Shown one piece after another: positions 33,529-43,246 of a stretch of DNA of 64,000 bases. Numbering within the stretch: position 1 is the first letter of the stretch; every line of letters starts with the position of its first letter. The DNA is taken from NCBI RefSeq assembly GCF_017873555.1, contig NZ_JAGGKE010000002.1, positions 296,782-360,781 of the forward strand, in the 5' to 3' direction. The notes under the pieces were generated by a model that searched no databases, was not told the DNA's origin, and saw nothing but the letters and a program-made list of their open reading frames with translations. Position numbers and translations under genes: made by a program. This stretch comes from Halorubrum trapanicum. Its GTDB lineage: Archaea > Halobacteriota > Halobacteria > Halobacteriales > Haloferacaceae.

Positions 33529-33693
33529 GCGAAAGTTCCGGCAGTGTATCGTCTGTATTGACCACAACCGGCGCAGAATGTCTCATCGACTGGGGATTTC
33601 AACAGAGCCGACTATGTACAAGAGAGCAGAAAGAGATTTGACGGAGTTTCTCGCGGAGCTATCGGGATTCAAGTTAAAACGACCGACGGCTGG

Positions 33694-34986
33694 TCAGTAC
33701 GTCTCTTTACCCCACCGGAGGTCGTCGTACGTCGCCTGCTGGTCGCTGCCGAGGCGCTCTTCGAACTTCCGGCGGAGCGCCGCCTTCTCGGCCGCCGAGA
33801 TGCGCGCCAGCTCGTCCGCCTTCGAGACCGGCTCCGGCGGGCCGCGCGTCGCCGCCACCTCGGCGACGACCTGTCGGGTGAGCCGCTCGCGGGTCGCCTC
33901 GTCGCGGGTGAACGCGTACGGCGCCTCCAGCTTGTAGGTCACGTCGGTCCGCGGGTCGTAGACGACCATGAACGTCGGCTCGTACAGCTCCGGGTCGAGT
34001 TCGCGCTCGACGCCGAGCGCGTCGCCGTCGGCGGCCATCGGCGCGTCCGCGCCGCCGCGGCTGCGGAACCAGGTGGTGAAGGTGAGGTCGTCGTCGAGGC
34101 GGGCGCCGCAGTCGGCGTCGCGGTCGTCGTCGATGAACTCTCCACCGGCGTCCCCGTCCGGCTCGCGACGCTCCAGCAGCCGGGTGAACAGCGCGGTGTC
34201 GTCGGGCCACGGCGACTCGACGCCGGCGCGAGAGAGCGCCCGGACCGCGGTGGTGCTCGCGGGGTTCTTCACGAAGCCGGCGAGCGGCACGTCGCGCTCG
34301 ACGAACCGCTCGACGAGGCGGACGTACTTCTCGATCACCGCGCGGGGCTTCGCCTCGCGGGCGAGCGCGCCGAGTTCGGGATCACGGTCGGCCCAGGTGA
34401 ACAGCTCCTTCGGGTAGATGGGGCCGTCGAGAACGAGCAGGTCGTCGACGCGGTCGGCGTGGTCGAGCGCGTGGGTCCCCTCCGCGAGGTACAGGGCGAG
34501 CGCGTGGACGACCCGCTCCGCGTAGCGGTTCACCCGCGGGACGTGGAGCACGCGCTGGCGGGTGTGGCCCTCGTCGCGGCGGGTCCACTCGCTGTCGAAG
34601 CCCGCGGTCGAGTCGCCCGCGTGGACGGTCGCGACGATGGTCCGGTCGCGGTGGAGGTCCAGATCGGTCGGCGAACTCGCCATGGCCGCGTGCGCTACGT
34701 CGACGACCAGCCCGTTCTTGAACGTCGTGGGGTTGATCGTCCCCGAGTCGAGCCCGTGGACCGTCTCGAACGGGCGCTCGGCGAGCGCCACGTCGTCGAT
34801 GGCGGCCCGGCGGCGCTCGTGGTCGCCGAGCGCCTCGACCACGACCCGGCCCTCGCGGCGGAGTTCGGGGAGCCACTCGCGCCACACGCGCTCGGCGAGG
34901 TCGTCGTGGTCCGTCGCGTCCACGTCGCCGCCGATGCCGTACGCGAGCTGGGCGATGTTCTCGACGTGGATCGGATCGAGCGTCAC
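33694..34986 (-). CDS. nurA: NurA-domain nuclease
   Basis: 430 residues. Metal-binding Asp motif GLDSGTINPTTFKNG near residue 80 and VLDGPIYPKE near residue 190 match the NurA nuclease, which with the HerA helicase resects DNA ends for recombination. HerA is not next to it. Residues about 290-320 are an acidic insertion (DDDRDADCGARLDDD). ATG start supported by an excellent TATA box at 35010-35018. Confidence 0.85.
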   Translation of the reverse strand: MTLDPIHVENIAQLAYGIGGDVDATDHDDLAERVWREWLPELRREGRVVVEALGDHERRRAAIDDVALAERPFETVHGLDSGTINPTTFKNGLVVDVAHAAMASSPTDLDLHRDRTIVATVHAGDSTAGFDSEWTRRDEGHTRQRVLHVPRVNRYAERVVHALALYLAEGTHALDHADRVDDLLVLDGPIYPKELFTWADRDPELGALAREAKPRAVIEKYVRLVERFVERDVPLAGFVKNPASTTAVRALSRAGVESPWPDDTALFTRLLERREPDGDAGGEFIDDDRDADCGARLDDDLTFTTWFRSRGGADAPMAADGDALGVERELDPELYEPTFMVVYDPRTDVTYKLEAPYAFTRDEATRERLTRQVVAEVAATRGPPEPVSKADELARISAAEKAALRRKFEERLGSDQQATYDDLRWGKETY

Positions 34987-35009
34987 GACCGTACCGCGGA
35001 CCGGGCCGG

Positions 35010-35018
35010 TATAAAAAC
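35010..35018 (-). promoter_or_regulatory. TATA box of nurA
   Basis: Minus-strand gtttttata, centred about 28 bases before the start at 34986. Confidence 0.65.
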
Positions 35019-35230
35019 CGTCGGCCGCGCGGTCGACGATTCCGCCGTTCGGCGGAGGTCGTGGCTCGAGAGACCGGAGCTATCCGATAGCCGAACGGGT
35101 TCGACTGTTATCGAAGAACCAGCAAATACGTCGGTTAACATCGGTCGCAGGGAGACAGCCGGCCATGGTTTATTAGACCGTCTCCCGGCGCTAAACGACG
35201 GTATCAACGATAATACTCGGAGGCGATGTG

Positions 35231-35238
35231 CTTTTATG
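35231..35238 (+). promoter_or_regulatory. TATA-like box of the transducer gene
   Basis: cttttatg centred about 25 bases before ATG 35259; used to choose that start over an in-frame ATG at 35226, which would lie upstream of the transcription start. Confidence 0.55.
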
Positions 35239-35258
35239 ACATACGACAATCGTCGCGT

Positions 35259-37166
35259 ATGGCAGAGACTGCGACCGGCGCCGACGCGGGTGGATCGGGT
35301 GGGCTGACGGAGAGCGTACGGGAGGTGATCCGGTACATCCCCGACGGCACCTCGATGCCGGAGGAGATGTGGCGGCCGCGACACCGGAACATCCTGCTTT
35401 TGACCGTGATACAGGTGCCGCTGTTGATCGCTATGGGGCTGTACAGCGGGACCGAATCGATCACGGGGGCGCAGATCCCGGCGGCGCCGCCGTGGATGCT
35501 CGGCGCGTTCGTCGCCGTCATCCTCGGCACCGCCGCGCTGGCGAACTGGTCGCGGCTCGGCCGCCGCCAGCGGACGGTGCTCACGGCGTTCAGCCTCATG
35601 ACCGTCTCGATGGCGCTGGTGAAGCTGTCGGGCGGGTACATCGAGGCGCACTTCAGCTTCTTCGTGTTCGTCGGGGTGCTCGCGCTGTACGAGGACTGGC
35701 TCCCGTTCGCCGTCGGCGTCGCGTACGTGGGAGTCGGCCACGTGGCGTTCAGCCTCATCGACTCCAGTCTCGTCTACAACCACACCGCGGCGATCGAGAA
35801 CCCGGTGGTCTGGGGCGGCATTCACGCGTTCTTCGTCCTCGGACTCGTCGGCGCGCTGATGGTCAACTGGTACTCGATCGAGAAGTCGCGCGAGGCGGCG
35901 CGCGAGCAGCTCGAACTGGCCGAACGGAAGCAGGCGGAGATACAGGACGTCGAGGCGGCGAAGGCGGAGGTCGAGAAGCGTCGCGAGGAGGTCGAGCGCC
36001 TGAACAGCCACCTGGAGACGAAGGCGGACGACTACAGCGCCGCGATGGACCGGGCGGCCGACGGCGACCTCACGGTTCGGCTCGACGCCGACAGCGAGAG
36101 CGAGGCGATGGCGCAGATCGGCGCCGCGTTCAACGGGATGATGGACGACATCGACGCGGCGATGGGCGAGGTCCGGTCGTTCGCTCAGGAGGTGTCGACC
36201 GCGAGCGAGAACACGGTCAGCGGCGTCGAGACCGCGAGCGACCGGAGCGAGGCCGTCAGCCAGTCCGTCGGCGAGATCGCCGAGGGCGCCGACGAGCAGC
36301 GCGAGATGCTCCGACAGGTGTCCGACGAGATGAACGACCTCTCGGCGACGATCGAGGAGGTCGCCTCCTCGACGCAGACGGTCGTCGAGGTCGCGGAGCA
36401 GACCGCCGACATCGCGGACGACGGAGAAGCGACCGCCGAGACCGCGATCGACCGCGTCGAGGAGTCCCGCGAGGCGCTCGACTCCGCGGCGGAGACCGTC
36501 CAGCAGCTCGACGACCGGATGGAGGACATCGGCGAGATCGTCGACCTCATCGGCGACATCGCCGAGCAGACGAACCTGCTCGCCTTGAACGCCAACATCG
36601 AGGCCGCCCGCGCCGGCGGGAGCGGCGGCGGGAGCGACGGGTTCGCCGTCGTGGCCGACGAGGTGAAACAGCTCGCGGAGGAGACGCAAGACGCCGCCAC
36701 GGAGATCGAAGAGCTGATCGGTGACACGCAGTCGCAGACCGAGGGGACCGTGAAAGCGGTCCGGGGCGCCGAGGAGAACATCGCGGCGGGGGCCGAGGCC
36801 GTCGAAGACGCCGCGGACGCGTTCTCGCAGGTGTCGGACAACGCGAAGGAGACCGACGAGGGGATCCGGGAGATCAGCCGCGCCACCGACGACCAGGCGG
36901 CCAGCACGGAGGAGACCGTCTCGATGGCCGAGGAGGTCGCGGAGATCAGTCAGGCGACCGCGGACGAGGCCGACGCGGTCGCCGAGGCCGCCGACGAGCA
37001 GCTGACCGCGATGAACGAGGCGACGACGGAGGCCGGATCGCTCGCCGAGCAGGCGGAGCGGCTCGGCTCGCTCGTCCGCGACTTCGACGTCTCCGGCGAC
37101 GACGTCGACCCCGCCGCCGGTGCCGGCCCGAACGTCGCTGTCGGCGACGGCGGACAGCCGAAATAG
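35259..37166 (+). CDS. Methyl-accepting chemotaxis/aerotaxis transducer (Htr, six-helix type)
   Basis: 635 residues. Six membrane helices lie at about residues 35-215 with no large extracellular sensor, followed by a coiled coil (about 215-260), a HAMP-like segment ([16 protein letters not shown]) and the long cytoplasmic signalling hairpin whose tip is [27 protein letters not shown]. Length and topology resemble Halobacterium HtrVIII (aerotaxis), so sensing of oxygen or membrane redox state is possible. No che genes are nearby. Confidence 0.88.
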   Translation: MAETATGADAGGSGGLTESVREVIRYIPDGTSMPEEMWRPRHRNILLLTVIQVPLLIAMGLYSGTESITGAQIPAAPPWMLGAFVAVILGTAALANWSRLGRRQRTVLTAFSLMTVSMALVKLSGGYIEAHFSFFVFVGVLALYEDWLPFAVGVAYVGVGHVAFSLIDSSLVYNHTAAIENPVVWGGIHAFFVLGLVGALMVNWYSIEKSREAAREQLELAERKQAEIQDVEAAKAEVEKRREEVERLNSHLETKADDYSAAMDRAADGDLTVRLDADSESEAMAQIGAAFNGMMDDIDAAMGEVRSFAQEVSTASENTVSGVETASDRSEAVSQSVGEIAEGADEQREMLRQVSDEMNDLSATIEEVASSTQTVVEVAEQTADIADDGEATAETAIDRVEESREALDSAAETVQQLDDRMEDIGEIVDLIGDIAEQTNLLALNANIEAARAGGSGGGSDGFAVVADEVKQLAEETQDAATEIEELIGDTQSQTEGTVKAVRGAEENIAAGAEAVEDAADAFSQVSDNAKETDEGIREISRATDDQAASTEETVSMAEEVAEISQATADEADAVAEAADEQLTAMNEATTEAGSLAEQAERLGSLVRDFDVSGDDVDPAAGAGPNVAVGDGGQPK

Positions 37167-37216
37167 CCGTCAGCGACCCGAAAACGGCTTTTTTGTGGCT
37201 CGGCGGCTCCCACCGG

Positions 37217-37624
37217 TCATCGGGTGTGTGGACCGTCTCCGACCGCTTCCAGAACCGCCAGCGCGCGCTTCACCTGCGCGCCGTCCTCGACGAACACCAG
37301 CGTCCGCGGCGGGCGCACCGCCTTCGGGCGGACGCGGAGGTCGGCCTCGGTCGCCGCGGTCGCGGCCGTCTCGGGGGCGCCGATCGCCTCGATCCGCGCG
37401 CGGTCCGGCTGGACGTACACCTCGGCGATCGGCTCCATCGCCTCCCCGTCGTTGTCCGGCGTCTCGCGGGCGATCCGGTACGCCAGCGCGCCGTCGGTCG
37501 TCGCCTCAACGTCCGGGTCGGCGTCGACGACGGTTAGGCCGCGGAGCCGGCTCTCGTTGCCCGTCACCTCGGAGGCGAGGAGCTGGGCGATCCGGACGCC
37601 GTCGGCGAGGCGGTCCGTGACCAT
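37217..37624 (-). CDS. Hypothetical protein
   Basis: 135 residues, mixed alpha/beta. Starts MVTDRLADGVRIAQLLASEVTGN, later strand ALAYRIARETP and C-terminal RPPRTLVFVEDGAQVKRALAVLEAVGDG. No family recognised. It begins one base after the stop of the DUF2240 gene, so the two are co-transcribed and probably functionally linked. Confidence 0.65.
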   Translation of the reverse strand: MVTDRLADGVRIAQLLASEVTGNESRLRGLTVVDADPDVEATTDGALAYRIARETPDNDGEAMEPIAEVYVQPDRARIEAIGAPETAATAATEADLRVRPKAVRPPRTLVFVEDGAQVKRALAVLEAVGDGPHTR

Positions 37625-37625
37625 C

Positions 37626-38156
37626 TCAGGCCGCCCCCGGGTCGTCGGTCGTCTCCTCCGCGTCGTCCGCGCCGCTCGTCTCCTCCGCGTCGGTCGCTTC
37701 GTCTCCCGCCTCGGCCGCGAGCTCCTCGCGCACGTCGGCGGCGAGGCGCTCGACCGCGGCCCCCTGCTCCCGGGCGTAGAGGACCGCGGCGGCCTCGATG
37801 GTGACCGCCAGCGCGCGCTGGCGCTCGTTGATCGCGGCGACCGCGCGCTGCTTCTCGACGCCCGCGGCGACGATGGCGTCGAGCGCGCTCTCGAAGGTGG
37901 ACTGCTCGCGGAGGACCGACTCGTCCGGGGTGAACCCCTCGGGGACGGTCACCTCCGCCGGGTCGAACTGCGGAACCAGATCGCCGTCCTCGGAGGCCAA
38001 CAGCCCGCGGCCGACGGCGACGTCGACGAGCCGCTTCGCCTGGTCGGGGGAGAACCACTCCCGTTCCAGCGACAGCGCGACGACGAACTCCCCCTGCCCG
38101 AGCCGGTCTTGGGCCCGGGTCTTGAACGGGGCGGCGACGGCGACCTCCAGACTCAT
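37626..38156 (-). CDS. DUF2240-family protein
   Basis: 176 residues. The archaeal family start SLEVAVAAPFKTRAQDRLGQGEFVVALSLEREWFSPDQA suggests a winged-helix-like domain. A second helical part (about 85-135: LDAIVAAGVEKQRAVAAINERQ) precedes an acidic, disordered tail (EATDAEETSGADDAEETTDD). Conserved in haloarchaea; function unknown. First gene of a two-gene unit; a TATA-like cgtttacg (minus strand, about 38183-38190) lies upstream. Confidence 0.75.
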   Translation of the reverse strand: MSLEVAVAAPFKTRAQDRLGQGEFVVALSLEREWFSPDQAKRLVDVAVGRGLLASEDGDLVPQFDPAEVTVPEGFTPDESVLREQSTFESALDAIVAAGVEKQRAVAAINERQRALAVTIEAAAVLYAREQGAAVERLAADVREELAAEAGDEATDAEETSGADDAEETTDDPGAA

Positions 38157-38237
38157 GTGCGACTGACGGCGCGGCGGGCGCGTAAACGTGTCGAACGCGG
38201 GTCCGACTCGGGGAGGGACTGTGCCCTCCGGCGAGTG

Positions 38238-39557
38238 TCACCCGGCCGCCTTCGATGACTCGCGGTCGACCCGGCGCCCGACCGCGAACGCGACCGCCGC
38301 GCCGGCGAGTACGAGCGCGCCGGCGACGCCGAACGCGAGACCGTATTCGATCGCGGCGAGCCACCCGCCGATGACGCTGCCGATCCCTCCGGCGAGCGCG
38401 CCGAGCGCCGCGTACGCGCCGAGCGCCTCGCCCCGGATCGCCGCCGGCGCGAGACGGGTGACGACGACGCCGGCGGTGACCGCGATCACCGCCCAGGTGA
38501 GTCCGACCGCCGCGAACGTGACGCCGACGGCGACGAAGCCGAGGGCGCTCGCGCCGAGCGCCGCGCCGACGACGGCGACCAGCGGGAGCAGGACCGCGCG
38601 GCCGACCAGCCCGCCGACCTGGAGCCGCACGACGTTCCGGTCGGCCGCGAGGCGGCCGGCCGCCCCGAACGCGACCGCGGCCGCGGCGCTGTTTATCAGG
38701 TACAGCGCGAACGTCCCGCCGGAGCCGAAGCCGATGTCGGTGAGAAACGCCGGCAGGGGCGCGAAAAACGCCGAGAAGCCGGTGAGAAACAGGAGCGCCG
38801 CGAGGAAGTACGCCGCGAGCGCGGGCGTGAAGCGCGCCGCGAGGCGACGCGGGTCCAGTCCCCGGAAGTCGGTCCGCGCGAGCGACCCCGGCAGCGTCGC
38901 CCCCCGGACGGCGAACCGGTCGGCGCGGCGGATGGCGCGACGCACGCGGCTCCCCGAGGGCGACGCGGTGGAACCGTCGGTGCGGTCGCCGGACGGGTCC
39001 GCGGGGAGCGTGCGCGCGGCCGCGACGCAGGAACCCGCGGCGGCGAGCGCGAGCGGCGCGAACAGCGAGCGCGTGGCGGCCGCCGGCGACGCGACGGCGC
39101 CTCCGCCGACGGTCCACGCCGTGCCGAGGAGCAGCCCCAGCGCCCAGCCGACCCCCTGGTACCGGTTGAGGTCGGCGATCCGCTCGCTCCAGGCGGCCTC
39201 CGGGGCGTCGGCGACCGCGAGCAGCGTCAACACGGGCGTCGCGGCCGCGAAGGCGAACCAGACGACGGCGTTGGCCGCGATCACCGCGGCGATCCGGTCG
39301 GTGAGCGGAACGACCGCGACCGCGAGGGTCGCGGCGACGAGCGCGACGAGGACGAGCGCGCGTCGGCGTCCGGTTCGGTCGGCGACGCGACCGAACCAGA
39401 GCGCTCCCGGGACGCCGACCACGGCCGCGACGGCCGCGAGGATGCCGAGGACGAACGGGCCGCCACCGAGGTCCACGACGTACAGGGGGACGACGAGCGA
39501 CGCGCCGCCGAACGCGACCGAGGCGAGTCCCCAAGCGTACAGCCACCGGTCGGACAT
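38238..39557 (-). CDS. Major facilitator superfamily transporter
   Basis: 439 residues, about twelve membrane helices with a cytoplasmic loop at about 190-215. The A-motif-like loop GRVADRTGRRRAL after the second helix is diagnostic for MFS drug/metabolite transporters, and a related GRLAADRNVVRL appears in the second half. I use the start MSDRWLYAWG directly before helix 1; an in-frame ATG nine codons upstream (39584) is possible. Substrate unknown. Confidence 0.85.
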   Translation of the reverse strand: MSDRWLYAWGLASVAFGGASLVVPLYVVDLGGGPFVLGILAAVAAVVGVPGALWFGRVADRTGRRRALVLVALVAATLAVAVVPLTDRIAAVIAANAVVWFAFAAATPVLTLLAVADAPEAAWSERIADLNRYQGVGWALGLLLGTAWTVGGGAVASPAAATRSLFAPLALAAAGSCVAAARTLPADPSGDRTDGSTASPSGSRVRRAIRRADRFAVRGATLPGSLARTDFRGLDPRRLAARFTPALAAYFLAALLFLTGFSAFFAPLPAFLTDIGFGSGGTFALYLINSAAAAVAFGAAGRLAADRNVVRLQVGGLVGRAVLLPLVAVVGAALGASALGFVAVGVTFAAVGLTWAVIAVTAGVVVTRLAPAAIRGEALGAYAALGALAGGIGSVIGGWLAAIEYGLAFGVAGALVLAGAAVAFAVGRRVDRESSKAAG

Positions 39558-39726
39558 GGGCTGAATCGATTTCTCGCGAGGCATAACCGATCCGGTTACG
39601 ATGGTCGGTTCCGCGACTCGGAGCTGTCGGTTCTGTCACTCTGGACGGTTCGACGTTCGAGGTGAAAAACGACTCCGAGAGCCGATCGGAGCGTCGCGGC
39701 CGGTGTTCAGTCGTCGACGCCGGTGT

Positions 39727-41193
39727 TCAGTCGTCGCTGCCCGGGGTCGGCGCGGTACCCTCAGCCGGGTCGGCGTCGGCCGAGACCGGGTTCACGTCGA
39801 TGGTGTAGCCCGTCACGGCCATGACCAGCAGCACGAACGGCGAGAAGTATGCGAACAGGAAGTACGGCGCGTACTCCAGCGTCGGCACGCCGGTGGCGGT
39901 CGCCATGAAGACGGCGCCCGCGTGCCACGGGAACAGCGCGCCGGTCGGGGTCCCGGCGGCCTCGACCGCGCGGGAGAGCTGATCGGTGTCCAGCCCGAAC
40001 TCGTCGTAGGTGTTCCGGAGCGTGACGCCCGGGAGGACGATGCTCATGTACTGCTGGGCGGTGAGCGCGTTGATGAAGATCGCCGAGATGCCGGTCCCGG
40101 CGACGAGCGCGCCGGGGCTGCGCACGGCCGAGGTGAACGCGTGGGCGATCACCGCGAGGACGCCCGTGCGCTCCAAGATGCCGCCGAGCGAGAGGGCGGC
40201 GACCACGACCGTGATCGTCCACGCGGAGCCGGTGAGTCCGCCGGTCGTGAGGAGGTCGTTCACCGTCGTAGAGGCCGACTCGGGCGCGGTCCCGGACATG
40301 AATATCTCCCACGCGGCGACGAAGCCGGTCCCCTGAAGGAGGATCGTCGTGAACGCGCCGGCGAACACGCCGGCGACGAGCGTCGGGAGCGCGGCGTAGC
40401 CGCGCAGCGCCAGCCCGAAGGTGACGACGAGCGGGACGAAGGCGAGGACGGTGATCGCGTACGTCTCGGTGAGACCGCCCTGAATCGCCGCGATCTCGCC
40501 GGCCGGGATGTCGCCGCTCGTGCGGAGGCCGACCGCGGCGAAGGCGAGGACGGCGAGACCGAAGGCGATCGCGGTGCCGGTCCGCATCCGCCGGATGTGC
40601 GCGTACAGGTCGGTGTTGGTCACCCCGGCGGCGAGGTTCGTGGTGTCGGAGAGCGGCGACTGCTTGTCGCCGGCGTACGCGCCCGAGAGGACGGCCCCGA
40701 CCGTCATCGGGGCGGGAACGCCGAGCCCCGCGCCGATGCCGACGAAGGCGACGCCGAGCGTCCCGACCGTGGTCCACGAGGAACCGATGGCGAACGCGAC
40801 GACGGCGGCGAGGACCGCGGCCGCCGGGAGGAACGTCGTCGGTGAGAGGATCTCCAGTCCGTAGTACATCAGACTGGGGATCGTGCCGGCGCTGACCCAC
40901 GTCGCGATCAGCCCGTAGATGGTGAAGATGATGAGGATCGCCTGGAGCCCCATCACCAGTCCGTTCGCGATGCCGTCGAACAGGTCGTCCCAGTCGTAGC
41001 CGAGCCACAGCCCGAACGCGCCGACGAAGGCGATACTCCAGAGGAGCGGCGGGTGCGGGTCGAGACCGAGGACGGCCGAACCGATGCCGAGGAACGCCAC
41101 GACGGCGAGAACCGGGACCAGCGCCGCCGCCAGGCTCGGGCGGCGGTCCGGGTCGAGGTCCTCGTATGCCGTCGGCGTGAACGAGCGTACCAT
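39727..41193 (-). CDS. nhaC: Na+/H+ antiporter, NhaC family
   Basis: 488 residues, about eleven to twelve helices. NhaC-type features are GSSWTTVGTLGVAFVGIG, GAYAGDKQSPLSDTTNLAAG and TGTPTGALFPWHAGA-like PWHAG near the C-terminus. Extrudes Na+ in exchange for H+, important in hypersaline medium. Start ATG 41193 is chosen since a TATA-like ttcttatgc (41215-41222, minus) lies about 25 bases upstream; the frame is open to 41304 but without promoter support. Confidence 0.9.
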   Translation of the reverse strand: MVRSFTPTAYEDLDPDRRPSLAAALVPVLAVVAFLGIGSAVLGLDPHPPLLWSIAFVGAFGLWLGYDWDDLFDGIANGLVMGLQAILIIFTIYGLIATWVSAGTIPSLMYYGLEILSPTTFLPAAAVLAAVVAFAIGSSWTTVGTLGVAFVGIGAGLGVPAPMTVGAVLSGAYAGDKQSPLSDTTNLAAGVTNTDLYAHIRRMRTGTAIAFGLAVLAFAAVGLRTSGDIPAGEIAAIQGGLTETYAITVLAFVPLVVTFGLALRGYAALPTLVAGVFAGAFTTILLQGTGFVAAWEIFMSGTAPESASTTVNDLLTTGGLTGSAWTITVVVAALSLGGILERTGVLAVIAHAFTSAVRSPGALVAGTGISAIFINALTAQQYMSIVLPGVTLRNTYDEFGLDTDQLSRAVEAAGTPTGALFPWHAGAVFMATATGVPTLEYAPYFLFAYFSPFVLLVMAVTGYTIDVNPVSADADPAEGTAPTPGSDD

Positions 41194-41214
41194 AGCCGTC
41201 TGTATTCCTTTGAA

Positions 41215-41222
41215 GCATAAGA
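41215..41222 (-). promoter_or_regulatory. TATA-like box of nhaC
   Basis: Minus-strand tcttatgc, about 25 bases before the ATG at 41193. Confidence 0.5.
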
Positions 41223-41356
41223 ATACCTCGAAATATGCGTAGGATAGATAACGATCGTTCATACCGTTCGCCAGCGCGGGCGACGACGAGAGACCGTCCG
41301 GCACCCGCCGCGTCCGACCGTGTGCCGCCGTGTCGCGGCGGTCCGCGAACGGACGG

Positions 41357-41364
41357 TCTTATAC
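41357..41364 (+). promoter_or_regulatory. TATA-like box of the NOG1-type GTPase gene
   Basis: tcttatac centred about 29 bases before ATG 41390. Confidence 0.6.
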
Positions 41365-41389
41365 GCGTCGGCGGCGAAGTCACGGTAAC

Positions 41390-42373
41390 ATGATATTTGA
41401 GGGCCTCCCGACGACTCCGCGCGCGGAGGAACTCGTCGACAAGGCGTTCTCGCGGGCGGCGCGGGCCGGGCGCGCGAAGCGCGGCCACGAGGCGCAGGAG
41501 TCGATGCTACGGACCGCCGGCAACGTGCTCTCGGACAACTTAGAGAACGTCGTCACCTCGTGGCCCGACTTCGGCTTCGACGTGGACCCGTTCTACTACG
41601 AGCTGGCGGACGCCATCGTCGACGTCGACCGCCTCCGACAGGCGCTCTCGCAGGTGATGTGGGCCAGCCGCCAGATCGAGGAGCTGCGCGACGAGTACAC
41701 GACGAAGATCCGCAACTCCGACGTCGACACCGCGCGGAAACACCGGAAGCAGGCGTTCGCGCGCATGGCCGACGTGATGGACCAGATCGAAGACGACCTG
41801 CGCTACATCGGCGACTCGCGGGACCAGCTGAAGGTCCTCCCGGACATCCGACCCGACGAGCCGGCCATCGTCGTCGCCGGCTACCCGAACGTCGGGAAGT
41901 CCTCGTTCGTCAACCGCGTCACCCGCGCGTCGAACCAGATCGCGGAGTACCCGTTCACCACGAAGGGCGTCCAGATCGGCCACTTCGAGCGGAACCACGT
42001 CCGCTACCAGATCGTCGACACTCCCGGACTGCTGGACCGGCCGGAAGACGAGCGCAACGACATCGAGCGGCAGGCGGTGAGCGCTCTCGAGCACCTCGCG
42101 GACGCCGTCGTCTTCGTGCTCGACCCCTCCGGCGACTGCGGCTACCCGCTCGACGTCCAGCTCGAGCTCCGCGAGGAGGTCCGCGAGCTGTTCGGCGCGG
42201 ACGTGCCGCTGCTCACGGTGGCGAACAAACACGACCGCTTCGAGGCGGTCAAGGCGGAGTCCGTCGACGCGACGATGAGCGTCACGGAGGAAGAGAACGT
42301 CGAGACCGTCCTCGACATGGCCGTCGACGCGGTCGGCTACGAGCCGGACCTCCCCACCCGCGACGGGGAGTAG
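41390..42373 (+). CDS. NOG1-type GTPase
   Basis: 327 residues. The N-terminal helical bundle (about 1-155) matches the NOG1 N-domain and precedes an OBG-HflX-like G domain: G1 GYPNVGKSS (164-172), G3 DTPGLLDRP, G4 NKHD. Eukaryotic Nog1 acts in 60S ribosome assembly; the archaeal protein, truncated after the G domain, probably also helps large-subunit biogenesis. Complete and with its own promoter. Confidence 0.92.
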   Translation: MIFEGLPTTPRAEELVDKAFSRAARAGRAKRGHEAQESMLRTAGNVLSDNLENVVTSWPDFGFDVDPFYYELADAIVDVDRLRQALSQVMWASRQIEELRDEYTTKIRNSDVDTARKHRKQAFARMADVMDQIEDDLRYIGDSRDQLKVLPDIRPDEPAIVVAGYPNVGKSSFVNRVTRASNQIAEYPFTTKGVQIGHFERNHVRYQIVDTPGLLDRPEDERNDIERQAVSALEHLADAVVFVLDPSGDCGYPLDVQLELREEVRELFGADVPLLTVANKHDRFEAVKAESVDATMSVTEEENVETVLDMAVDAVGYEPDLPTRDGE

Positions 42374-42437
42374 CGGGCTGAGGGTCCTCCCCGCGCCGGC
42401 GCTGAGGGTAGAAAAAGCCGAGCGGTTCGTTCCCGCG

Positions 42438-43187
42438 TCAGGCCGGCGTCGCCTCGTAGACGACGTTCACCGAGACGCTCACGCCCACGTCGCCGGTCTC
42501 GACGGCGGTCGAGGCGCTCCCGCCCGCGTCGCCGCCGGCCGCCGCGTCGTAGGTCTCGGCGACGTACGGCCGCGACTGCGCCTGCGCGGTCGACACCTCG
42601 AAGACGCCGGACACCTCCAGGCCGCTCGCGTTGGCCAGCGCGGCCGCGTCGTCGTCGGCGTTCGCCATCGCCGTGTCGAGCGCCTCCTCGCGGACCTCGC
42701 GCTCGCGCTCCTCGCTCAGGCCGAACTGGATCCGCTGGACCTCGTCGGCCCCGGCGTCGACCGCGACGTCTATCACGTCGCCGACGGCGTCGACGTCGTC
42801 GAGTTCGATCGCGTACCGGTGGACGCCCTCGTACTGCGTCCGGTTCGGGGTATCGCGGGTCTCGTAGCTCTCGCGGACGTCGTACTGGTCGGTCCGGATC
42901 GCGTCGTCGCTGAGTCCCCACTCCGTCAGCGCCGCCCGGAGCTCTCCGTCGCCGGCGTCGAGTTCGTCGCGGACCGCCTCGGCGTCGGAACCGGTCGCGG
43001 TCACCGCGACGCTGAGGGTGGCGCGGTCCGGCGCCGACGTCGCCTCGCCCGCGGCCGTCACTTCGATGCTGCGTTCCAGTTGCGCCTCGTCGCCGTCCGT
43101 CGGGGTCGCGGTGCCCGCGAGTCCCGAGCAGCCGGCCAACGCGACGAGCGCCGCGATACCGATGAGTGCCGTCAGTCGTCTGTCCAT
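42438..43187 (-). CDS. SIMPL-domain (DUF541) lipoprotein
   Basis: 249 residues. A lipobox (LAGCSG, Cys20) follows a short hydrophobic leader, so it is membrane-anchored outside. The SIMPL domain shows IEVTAAGEATSAPDRATLSVAV at its start and GVHRYAIELDDVDAVGDVIDVAVDAGADEV in the middle. Bacterial relatives are linked to oxidative stress and periplasmic functions, but biochemical activity is not known. A TATA-like box lies at 43212-43219. Confidence 0.88.
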   Translation of the reverse strand: MDRRLTALIGIAALVALAGCSGLAGTATPTDGDEAQLERSIEVTAAGEATSAPDRATLSVAVTATGSDAEAVRDELDAGDGELRAALTEWGLSDDAIRTDQYDVRESYETRDTPNRTQYEGVHRYAIELDDVDAVGDVIDVAVDAGADEVQRIQFGLSEEREREVREEALDTAMANADDDAAALANASGLEVSGVFEVSTAQAQSRPYVAETYDAAAGGDAGGSASTAVETGDVGVSVSVNVVYEATPA

Positions 43188-43211
43188 ACTCGGGCGATCG
43201 ATCCCGGACGC

Positions 43212-43219
43212 CTATAAAA
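43212..43219 (-). promoter_or_regulatory. TATA box of the SIMPL gene
   Basis: Minus-strand ttttatag, about 28 bases before the start at 43187, just beyond the stop of the upstream FNT-Usp gene. Confidence 0.6.
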
Positions 43220-43246
43220 CGCCGATAGCGCAAAGAGCCGTTTTCG

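Larger units (their letters stand above)
32771..33609. mobile_element. Small transposase-free element carrying a toxin-antitoxin module
   Basis: Ends are inverted repeats: 32771-32786 begins GGCTCTGTTGAAA and 33594-33609 is its complement (13 perfect bases, 15 of 16 in all). The flanking octamers gattattt (32763-32770) and gactatgt (33610-33617) agree at six of eight positions, like a decayed 8-bp target duplication. Inside, GC content drops clearly and only the AbrB-MazF pair is encoded. Ends and octamer size recall IS families with 8-bp duplications (IS1595, IS6), but I cannot assign one. Confidence 0.55.

Noticed and set aside
33529..33693. Transposase remnant next to the MazF gene
   Set aside because: I read all frames of this stretch and saw no DDE or serine-recombinase motif; only the right inverted repeat is recognisable.
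33578..33937. Frame starting beyond the right end of the toxin-antitoxin element
   Set aside because: Its first 40 residues have no recognisable similarity and the rest is antisense to nurA.
35226..35258. Upstream start of the Htr transducer
   Set aside because: It would lie upstream of or within the TATA-like box at 35231-35238.
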